Assembly: GCA_937901745.1 (NCBI GenBank)
Contig: CALGSZ010000133.1
Span: 1-5,826, forward strand
Direction of reading: 5' to 3'
DNA from: an uncultured Chloroflexota bacterium
GTDB lineage: Bacteria > Chloroflexota > Chloroflexia > Thermomicrobiales > UBA6265
DNA: 5,826 nt
Of this stretch, positions 1-5,826 are shown in pieces (the stretch's first letter is position 1; every line of letters begins with the position of its first letter). The position numbers and the translations under genes were made by a program. Under the pieces are notes generated by a model. It saw only the letters and a list, made by a program, of their open reading frames with translations. It had not been told where the DNA came from and did no database searches.

Positions 1-3000
1 GACGCCTACAAGAGGGATGGGCGCGTGTTGTGGCTTGCCGAGTTGCCGGATCACCCTGCCGTGCGTTCGATACATCGGAACGCTGATCCCAAGCCGGAAG
101 CCGAGATCCTCAGCATCGACCGTGTGCCGCGCTTGGATCCTCCTCAGCCCGAAAAAGAGCTCCTTGCGTGGATCCGTGACGGCATTGATGACCCCCACAA
201 TCCCCCCAGCCTGCGTGAGGAGGTGACCGTCGAGGATCCCCAGGGCAGCGATCAGGTCACCGGACGAGTACCCTCCCAAACGCTCTTCCTGCAGGAACAC
301 CCTCACGTGAGGGATGCGTTCGAGCGGTGGCTGACCGCTTGGCGGTCCTGGGCGGCCAAGGAACTGCGGGATCGGCCTGTCCGTGAGGTGTACGGAAACC
401 TGTTCTCCACGTACGTGACATGGACGAGCCACCCCGAGGAGTACGAGCTCGTCGTCGCTGTGGGATGCCTCTCGTGGCATCCGCCTGAGCATCCTCCTGT
501 GTGCCGTCACCTCATCACGGCTCCGGCTGCAATTCGATTCGACGACGACTCTGGACGTCTCACGGTTGTCCGCGCTGAGTCCGTTGACGCTGCCCAGGTC
601 GAGCTGGACATGCTCGACCCAGGCATCGTGAAAAACGCACACCACATAAACGCTGTCCGCGCGACTGCGAGGGCCCTCGAGACGCATCCGCTGCATCGAG
701 ATAAGGCCGGAGAGTTAGTGCGCCGCGTTGTCCAGACTCTTGACGCCCAGGCGCGCTACTCCGACACGGACTTGGCGCCAGAGGTCTCTGAGACCGCGAT
801 CGCTTCTTACGCCCCCGCGATCATCCTGCGGAAGCGGTCTCGGCAAGGGATGGTGGAAATCTTCCGAACCATCATAGAGCAGATCGCTGACTCCGGTCGC
901 GTACCGGAGGGGCTGTTGCCATTAGTGGACCCGGATCACCGGCCTGCCACCCACGGCGATAGCGGCGAAGGAGCGCTCGTCTGGGTTGACGACGATCCCT
1001 TCCTCCCGCTGCCCGTGAACGACGACCAGCTGCGAATCATAGAACGGGTGGACTCCCATGCCCAGATTGTGGTGCAGGGTCCCCCCGGAACAGGCAAGAC
1101 TCACACCGCAGCAGCGTTGATCTCACACTTGCTCGCTCAGGGCAAGCGAATCTTGGTCACGGCTCAGACTGACCGAGCGCTTAAGGAGGTGCGTGAGAAG
1201 CTGCCGGAAAAAATTCGGCCCTTGTCGGTTGCCGTGGTCGGAACGTCTCGTGAAGACATGGCCGATTTGAAGGTTGCAGTCGAACGGATTAGAGACGCCG
1301 CCGCTGATCACGACCCTCAGGCCGCCGCCCGACGCATAGACCAGTGCCTTGAACGCATCGACCAACTCCGTCGCCAGCGTGCTGAGAACTATCGACGCCT
1401 CATCGAGGCGCGACGGCGAGAGGTGGATGTTCACCATCGGGGCTCCTTCCGAGGGACCTTGGCGAGTATCGCCAAGGAGTTGCGCGCCCAAGCGGGACGA
1501 TACGGATGGCTGACTGACCTGGTCACCGTGGAGGCCGATGCGTCGCCGCCGTTGAGCAACGACGAGATCCTGGAGTGGCACAACTACCTGCTCGACGATC
1601 GGCTTCGCGCTGATGAGGAGGAAGCGCGCCAGCGGCTTCCTAGGCGAGCTGATCTGCCCTCGCCCGAAGAGTTCGCCAGAATGGTCGAAGCCGAGGCACG
1701 AGCACAGGCGGCGGCAGCCGCCTATCAGGCCGCCACTGAGCATGAGGCCTTCGAGGTCCTCCTTCAGCGCGATGCCGCAGAACGGAGCGCACTTCAGCAG
1801 CGTCTGCGCGTTCTTGCCGAAGAAGCAGACAGCCTAGCCAGTCGCAATGAGCCGTGGATGAACGATGCGTTGGCTGATGTGCACTCGGGTCGTGGTCAGC
1901 GCTGGCACGCCAGGGCCGCCCGGATATCTGAGCTGATCGAAGCGGCCAGTCCGCTCGTGACCAGGCTCGGACCCCTCACAGACGTGGATATCCGTGAGGA
2001 TGATGTCGGTCCTCTCATCAAGCTAGCGCAGATTCTCCTCAGTCACTTGCAAGACGGCGGCACGGTCAAGACTGACGCCGATGGAACACCCCGACTCGGC
2101 ATCTTCACCAGTAAGCCGATCAAGCAAGCTTCGCCGCTCTTCCAAAGCGTCCGAGTGAACGGGCTGCCGCCCACTACTCCTGATCAGGTGTCCGCCTTTC
2201 TCGACTGGTGCGAGGCGACTCGCATCCTCGCGGCCCTGGACAGGGCCTGGCCGGAGAACGTCGTCATCCCAGCAGAGGACACGTTCCATGAACGCCTCCA
2301 CTGGCACAGCACTGAGCTCGAGCAACTCCGACGGGTACTGCGGCTCAGCGAGGAACTCGAAGCAGAGGAGCGCCGCCTCGCCGACCTGGGCCTGCCAGTA
2401 CCGGACTGGGATGACCTCCAGGCCGTTCAGGACTACGCAGCCACAATCGACGCGGCGGCCGCTCACGATGCGCTGAGGGAGGCAACGCGTCCCCTGGATC
2501 AACTGGACACGCAGCTCGCGGACGTTGCTCGATGGGCAGACGCCGCCCCTACCGTCCACCACCTCAGATCGGCGTTAGCGCATCGAGACCGCAACCAATA
2601 CGCCACCGCTTATGACCGTCTCCGCCGGCTGGAGGACGTGCGTAGGCAGGTCGCCCGAAGAAAAGACCTCGAGCAGCGGCTGCGCGCCGCGGCGGCAGGT
2701 CTGGCCGAGGCGGTGGCTTCCAATCCGGGCGACCCAGCGTGGCGGCGCCGATTGACCGCGTTCACCGAGGCTTGGGAGTGGGCCTCTACGAGCGCTTGGC
2801 TGCTTGCGCAGGAACGTGTAGACGTCAATGCCCTGCAAGTGAAGCTGACGTCAATCGACGAGCGCATCCGTCAAGAAGTTGAGAAGCTCTCAGCCGCACG
2901 AGCTTGGAGTCATGCGGTAGCTCCTGACCGCATAACCGGTAGTGCCCGTCAGGACCTTGAGACCTACGCCTTCCTCGTGCGCAAGTTCGGCAAGGGAAAA

Positions 3001-5184
3001 AGCAAGTACGCGCTTCAACATCAGGCCGACATTCGACAGGCAATGGACCGCTGCCGCTCGTCCGTGCCCGTGTGGATCATGCCGATCTACCGGATCGCCG
3101 AACAGCTGCGGATCCAGCCGAACATGTTTGATGTCGTGATCGTAGACGAGGCATCTCAGGCTGGTCTCGAGGCCATCTTTCTGCAATACCTCGCCCCCAA
3201 GATTGTCGTCATCGGGGACGATAAGCAGGTATCCCCCGCCGCCGTCGGCATCGATCGCGGACAGTTGCGCAGCCTGGGGGAGCAGTTTCTCAATGATGCT
3301 CCCTACCGGGCGGCGTGGGAGAACCCTGAGCGAAGCTTGTTCGATGAAGCCAAGATGCGGTTCGGCGGTCTACTGACGCTCACTGAGCACCGACGATGCG
3401 TACCAGAGATCATCGGGTTCTCCAACCGCGTGGCCTACGAGCCGGAAGGGATCCGGCTCATTCCTGTACGCCAGTACGGTGTGGACCGTTTGGAACCGAT
3501 CGTTCCGGTGTTCGTGCACGACGGCTACACGCGGGGAAAGTCTGCGAACAAGATAAACCCGGCTGAGGTAGACGCCATAGTCCACCAGGTTGAGAAGTGC
3601 ATCGCTGACCCGCGCTACGACGGCCTCACATTCGGTGTTATCTCGCTGCTTGGTCGGGCCCAAGCAAAGGCTATCGAGAGGAAGCTCCTGGAACGCATCG
3701 AGCCGGAGGAGTGGGCGGCTCGCGACTTGCGGTGCGGTGATTCGGCAGACTTCCAAGGCGCGGAGCGCAACGTCATGTTCTTGTCGATGGTGGCGGCTAC
3801 CGAACCCGACAAGACAATGGGTGCTCTGACGCGAGATATATATGTTCAGCGGTACAACGTCGCCGCGTCGCGCGCTAAAGACCAGGTGTGGGTGTTCCAC
3901 TCTGTGGGCCTGTCGGACCTTGGGAACCCGGAAGACATGCGCTTCCAGTTCCTGGACTACTGTTACGGGATAGTTAACCGTCGCAAAGGTAATGCTGATG
4001 GTGCGATCACATCCCCAGTGCCAGAGGACGTGCGCGTTGAGCCATTCGAGTCTCTGTTCGAGCAACGAGTGTTCAACCGAATCTTGGACCGTGGCTTCAC
4101 AGTCATTCCTCAGCACAAAGTCCAGGGTTATCGAATCGACCTCGTCGTAGTAGGCGCCCGGGCCCGTCTCGCTGTGGAGTGCGATGGCGACACGTGGCAT
4201 GGGCCTGATGCATATGAACGTGACCTGGCCCGTCAACGCGATCTTGAGCGCTGCGGATGGAAGTTCTTCCGCATTCGCGAGTCGGCCTTCTACGCGGACC
4301 CGGTTCACACATTACAAGGCCTGTGGGAGGCGTTGGAAGAGCTAGACATCCATCCTTCGGGTTGGCAGGGTCAGACCCAGCGTGGTGGTCCAGGGGAGGT
4401 GTGGGAGGGCGAGAGGCCGCTCGACGGCGGCAGTCGGACGGATGGGGCGGTTTCGAGCGATCCAGTGGAAAAGGTGATCGGGGAGGCCCCCTCCGGCGAC
4501 GCCCCAGAGTCAGCGGCCGCGCGAATGGAACTGGAAGTGCCCGATACGGAGGTGGGCTCTTCGCCTTCGCGAGAGGGCGGCCGAGCTGGCCTGTCCACGC
4601 CCAATGGGCCGGTGACGTCTGCAACCGCATCGATGGGAGCAGTCCTATCCTCCCCAAGGATTTCGCTGGCACGGTACCGGGCGTACCAAGGGCGCGTAGC
4701 CTCGCCCCTTCAGGCCACCAGAAAGCAGCTCATGGAGGGCATTCGAGAGGTGGTCGCGGTAGAGGGGCCGGTTGTCGGTCATCGCCTCCACAGCGCCTAT
4801 GTCAGGGCAGCCGGCGGGCAACGTGTTGGCAAGCAGATCGCCAAGGCGTTGAACTCGGCCATCACGGCCGCGGTCCGGCGTGGGCTTCTGGTGGAGGACA
4901 ACCCCCTGGAAGAGTCCGGAGTCAAGCCGCGGACCTTCCGCCTGCCTGAGCAACCTGACGTCGTGATGCGCGAACTTGGCCCACGCTCATTTGAGCACGT
5001 TCCTCCACGCGAGCTTGCGACGCTCGTCGCTGTGCTGGCCGACCATCACGGATGGGAGGTCGAGGAAGCGCTCTGGAGAGCGGTCCTGGAAGTGCTTGGA
5101 CTCAAGCGCCTGACTGCGAATGTCACGGCGCGGTTGAGGGGCGTCATGCCGCTCGCGCGCCAGATCGCAGTCTCAGCTTCGTAG
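1..5184 (+). CDS. SF1 (Upf1-like) helicase fused to a Vsr/DUF559-type PD-(D/E)XK nuclease and a DUF3320-like C-terminal domain; 5'-truncated by the window edge
   Basis: This is probably an ATP-driven nucleic-acid translocase/helicase carrying its own endonuclease; a cytoplasmic antiphage role is inferred. Residues are counted from the codon at base 1 (1727 visible). The frame is open at base 1, so the GTG at 25 is unlikely to be the true start. Order of parts: an N-terminal mixed alpha/beta region of unassigned family (about 1-335); a Q-motif-like NDDQ (340-343); Walker A GPPGTGKT (360-367); motif Ia VTAQT (386-390); a helical, coiled-coil-prone insertion (about 392-1030); VPVWIMP (1022-1028), Walker B DEASQ (1049-1053), GDDKQ (1072-1076), EHRR (1129-1132), DFQGAER (1250-1256) and NVAASRAK with the presumed arginine finger (1286-1293). 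The nuclease (about 1349-1450) has E1354, D1380 in YRID, E1393 and D1395 in VECDGDTWH, and a downstream GW. A Gly/Ser/Pro/Glu-rich linker (about 1455-1551) leads to a DUF3320-like tail with EGPV (1588-1591). All catalytic motifs look intact, with no frameshift. Helicase and nuclease calls are firm; the DUF3320 call is moderate. Confidence 0.95.
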   Translation, partial: DAYKRDGRVLWLAELPDHPAVRSIHRNADPKPEAEILSIDRVPRLDPPQPEKELLAWIRDGIDDPHNPPSLREEVTVEDPQGSDQVTGRVPSQTLFLQEHPHVRDAFERWLTAWRSWAAKELRDRPVREVYGNLFSTYVTWTSHPEEYELVVAVGCLSWHPPEHPPVCRHLITAPAAIRFDDDSGRLTVVRAESVDAAQVELDMLDPGIVKNAHHINAVRATARALETHPLHRDKAGELVRRVVQTLDAQARYSDTDLAPEVSETAIASYAPAIILRKRSRQGMVEIFRTIIEQIADSGRVPEGLLPLVDPDHRPATHGDSGEGALVWVDDDPFLPLPVNDDQLRIIERVDSHAQIVVQGPPGTGKTHTAAALISHLLAQGKRILVTAQTDRALKEVREKLPEKIRPLSVAVVGTSREDMADLKVAVERIRDAAADHDPQAAARRIDQCLERIDQLRRQRAENYRRLIEARRREVDVHHRGSFRGTLASIAKELRAQAGRYGWLTDLVTVEADASPPLSNDEILEWHNYLLDDRLRADEEEARQRLPRRADLPSPEEFARMVEAEARAQAAAAAYQAATEHEAFEVLLQRDAAERSALQQRLRVLAEEADSLASRNEPWMNDALADVHSGRGQRWHARAARISELIEAASPLVTRLGPLTDVDIREDDVGPLIKLAQILLSHLQDGGTVKTDADGTPRLGIFTSKPIKQASPLFQSVRVNGLPPTTPDQVSAFLDWCEATRILAALDRAWPENVVIPAEDTFHERLHWHSTELEQLRRVLRLSEELEAEERRLADLGLPVPDWDDLQAVQDYAATIDAAAAHDALREATRPLDQLDTQLADVARWADAAPTVHHLRSALAHRDRNQYATAYDRLRRLEDVRRQVARRKDLEQRLRAAAAGLAEAVASNPGDPAWRRRLTAFTEAWEWASTSAWLLAQERVDVNALQVKLTSIDERIRQEVEKLSAARAWSHAVAPDRITGSARQDLETYAFLVRKFGKGKSKYALQHQADIRQAMDRCRSSVPVWIMPIYRIAEQLRIQPNMFDVVIVDEASQAGLEAIFLQYLAPKIVVIGDDKQVSPAAVGIDRGQLRSLGEQFLNDAPYRAAWENPERSLFDEAKMRFGGLLTLTEHRRCVPEIIGFSNRVAYEPEGIRLIPVRQYGVDRLEPIVPVFVHDGYTRGKSANKINPAEVDAIVHQVEKCIADPRYDGLTFGVISLLGRAQAKAIERKLLERIEPEEWAARDLRCGDSADFQGAERNVMFLSMVAATEPDKTMGALTRDIYVQRYNVAASRAKDQVWVFHSVGLSDLGNPEDMRFQFLDYCYGIVNRRKGNADGAITSPVPEDVRVEPFESLFEQRVFNRILDRGFTVIPQHKVQGYRIDLVVVGARARLAVECDGDTWHGPDAYERDLARQRDLERCGWKFFRIRESAFYADPVHTLQGLWEALEELDIHPSGWQGQTQRGGPGEVWEGERPLDGGSRTDGAVSSDPVEKVIGEAPSGDAPESAAARMELEVPDTEVGSSPSREGGRAGLSTPNGPVTSATASMGAVLSSPRISLARYRAYQGRVASPLQATRKQLMEGIREVVAVEGPVVGHRLHSAYVRAAGGQRVGKQIAKALNSAITAAVRRGLLVEDNPLEESGVKPRTFRLPEQPDVVMRELGPRSFEHVPPRELATLVAVLADHHGWEVEEALWRAVLEVLGLKRLTANVTARLRGVMPLARQIAVSAS

Positions 5185-5246
5185 AGGAACACGTGCCGTG
5201 GTGGGCAAGCTGGTTGGGCGCAGTCGTGTCTTGGCCTAGCCTCCTG
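5185..5246. other. Short convergent intergenic gap
   Basis: These 62 bases separate the stop codons of the giant helicase-nuclease gene (TAG at 5182-5184) and the minus-strand membrane OB-fold gene (TAG, read as CTA at 5247-5249). Both transcripts run toward it, so any termination signal for either gene should lie here or overlap the gene ends. Apart from the hairpin at its right end I see no further feature in it. Confidence 0.8.
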
Positions 5247-5254
5247 CTAGTGCC
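5233..5254. terminator. Imperfect hairpin between convergent genes, possible bidirectional terminator
   Basis: GGCCTAGC (5233-5240) can pair with GCTAGTGCC (5246-5254) around the 5-base loop CTCCT, giving eight base pairs with one bulged T at 5251. It sits where both convergent transcripts would end, and its right arm includes the stop codon of the minus-strand gene. No T-tract follows on either strand, so it is not a classical intrinsic terminator. GC-rich actinobacteria often show hairpins without a T-tract at gene ends, so a role in termination or 3'-end protection is possible. The role is inferred from position and pairing only. Confidence 0.35.
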
Positions 5255-5765
5255 GGGAGACGCTGAGCTGAGAGGCGGTCTTGAGCACGATCTGCGGGAT
5301 CCCGTCGTACTCGGTCACGCGGCCTCGAACGCAGACCGTCGTCCCGGTAAGGGACTCGTCAGGCTGCTGCGCGAACCGATCACGATCGGAGCCCCACAGG
5401 AGTGCCACGAATCCAGGAGGGTCAGTGTCGCCGATGTTGATGAACGTCGGCGCGCCAGACACGTCCGGCCGGTAGTTGACTCCCGCAACCGGCCCGCGGA
5501 TCACGGCGTCTTCTCCCAGGACCGTTGATGCTTGCTCCCACGACACGGCGTCACGGCACCATGGAGGCGCCGGCTCGGTCCCTCTGGACCGCAGCGCGAA
5601 CACTCCTGCGGTGAGGGCAATGGCAGTGAAAGCGAGGGCAAGAACAGTAGAACGCCGACTGATGCCTCGGCGTGGGTCCTTTCGAGGTGCCTGAGACTCT
5701 GGCTCCGCTCTGCGCTCAAGCGCATCGGTGATGGTGCTGATCACCCATTTCGGGTGCCTTCTCAC
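5247..5765 (-). CDS. Single-pass membrane protein with an extracytoplasmic OB-fold-like domain
   Basis: The protein has 172 residues and its specific function is unknown. A hydrophilic N-terminus of about 37 residues ends in a basic cluster (RRGISRR, about 32-38). One hydrophobic segment follows (about 40-58, VLALAFTAIALTAGVFAL), predicting an N-in/C-out anchor. The external part (about 70-170) looks like a small beta-barrel: GPVAGVNYR, PTFINIGD, a G-F-V-A-L-L-W strand, then GTTVCVRGRV and GIPQIVL. This resembles the OB-fold (YhcR / tRNA_anti-like) modules found in secreted nucleases and actinobacterial membrane proteins. C70 and C145 are the only cysteines and lie outside the membrane, so they could form a disulfide. 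There is no lipobox. The GTG at 5765 is the first start after an in-frame stop; it overlaps an upstream-frame stop as GTGA but has no clear Shine-Dalgarno. A GTG at 5744 is the alternative. The gene is convergent with the helicase-nuclease and probably unrelated in function. Confidence 0.82.
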   Translation of the reverse strand: MRRHPKWVISTITDALERRAEPESQAPRKDPRRGISRRSTVLALAFTAIALTAGVFALRSRGTEPAPPWCRDAVSWEQASTVLGEDAVIRGPVAGVNYRPDVSGAPTFINIGDTDPPGFVALLWGSDRDRFAQQPDESLTGTTVCVRGRVTEYDGIPQIVLKTASQLSVSRH

Positions 5766-5826
5766 CTGCCGGGGCCGAGTCCCGCAAGGTGGTGTAGGAG
5801 AACGCCTCCGCGTTCATCCTCGGTGA
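5762..5826 (-). CDS. Possible 3' end of an upstream minus-strand gene, coupled by a GTGA overlap (tentative)
   Basis: Reading leftward from the window edge, one minus-strand frame stays open for about 20 codons (ending ...HHLAGLGPGR) and stops at TGA 5764-5762. It overlaps the GTG start of the OB-fold gene by four bases, the usual arrangement of translationally coupled genes. Only the tail is visible, so no product can be assigned. A competing frame over the same bases (ATG at 5817 to TGA at 5716, starting MNAEAFSY) has G or C at the third position of its first 16 codons, so it may be the real coding frame instead. Which of the two is coding cannot be settled here. Confidence 0.22.
   Translation of the reverse strand, partial: TEDERGGVLLHHLAGLGPGR
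5800..5815. repeat. Perfect short inverted repeat (6-bp arms, 4-base loop)
   Basis: GAACGC (5800-5805) and GCGTTC (5810-5815) are perfect inverted copies separated by CTCC. The element lies 35 bases upstream of the OB-fold gene's GTG start. It could be a small hairpin, an operator half-site pair, or simply chance inside coding sequence, since a minus-strand frame with strong third-position G/C bias covers it. There is no T-tract. Confidence 0.3.

Noticed and set aside
25..27. GTG as the start codon of the large gene
   Set aside because: The frame is open back to base 1 and the codons before it read as plausible protein (DAYKRDGR). No Shine-Dalgarno stands at the right distance, and helicases of this type normally have more N-terminal sequence, so the gene most likely begins upstream of the window.
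17..226. 69-codon plus-strand frame starting with ATG at the left edge
   Set aside because: It lies wholly inside the large helicase-nuclease gene in another frame, and its product is Arg/Ser/Pro/Cys-rich with no recognisable pattern.
1123..1743. 206-codon antisense open frame
   Set aside because: It lies opposite the start of the coiled-coil insertion and its product has no recognisable motif; it is treated as a shadow of the real gene.
3370..4308. 312-codon antisense open frame
   Set aside because: It covers conserved helicase motifs V and VI and the nuclease active site of the plus-strand gene. Long antisense frames are expected opposite GC-rich coding sequence, and the translation shows no domain pattern.
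4363..4653. Intein or inserted element in the Gly/Pro/Ser-rich stretch
   Set aside because: There are no intein block motifs, no flanking direct repeats and no Cys/Ser-start to His-Asn end pattern; it reads as an ordinary disordered linker.
4257..4949. 230-codon plus-strand frame overlapping the linker and tail
   Set aside because: It is Gly/Arg/Ser-rich, as expected from reading GC-rich coding sequence out of frame. The main frame is continuous through the nuclease and the DUF3320-like tail, so no frameshift needs explaining.
5052..5528. 158-codon plus-strand frame crossing the convergent gap
   Set aside because: It overlaps the ends of two better-supported genes on opposite strands, and its translation is low-complexity without a domain.

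Overview
The window looks like chromosomal DNA of a high-GC actinobacterium. Base composition is GC-rich, codon third positions favour G/C, the small gene opens with GTG, and both proteins are rich in Ala, Arg and Asp/Glu. Nothing in the window names a genus. No rRNA, tRNA, CRISPR array, insertion sequence or integrase was seen.

About 89% of the window (1-5184, plus strand) is one very large open frame. It is already open at base 1, so the gene is truncated at its 5' end by the window edge. The product is a superfamily 1 (Upf1/AAA_11-AAA_12-like) helicase fused to a C-terminal Vsr-like / DUF559-type (MTES_1575-like) PD-(D/E)XK endonuclease, followed by a flexible linker and a DUF3320-like C-terminal domain. 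The two RecA-like halves are separated by roughly 640 residues of mostly helical, partly coiled-coil sequence lying between motif Ia and Walker B. Helicase + Vsr nuclease + DUF3320 in one chain resembles the single-gene antiphage architecture described as Hhe (DUF4011-helicase-Vsr). The visible N-terminal part is not obviously DUF4011, so this may be a divergent branch. Defence function is inferred from architecture only.

A 62-base gap (5185-5246) separates this gene from a convergent minus-strand gene (5247-5765). The gap holds an imperfect hairpin that runs into the stop codon of the second gene. That gene encodes a small protein with a short basic N-terminus, one membrane-spanning segment and an extracytoplasmic OB-fold-like domain with two cysteines. 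Its GTG start overlaps, as GTGA, the stop codon of a frame entering from the right edge, which suggests but does not prove an upstream partner gene.

The two genes are convergent and show no sign of working together. The interest lies in the giant helicase-nuclease.
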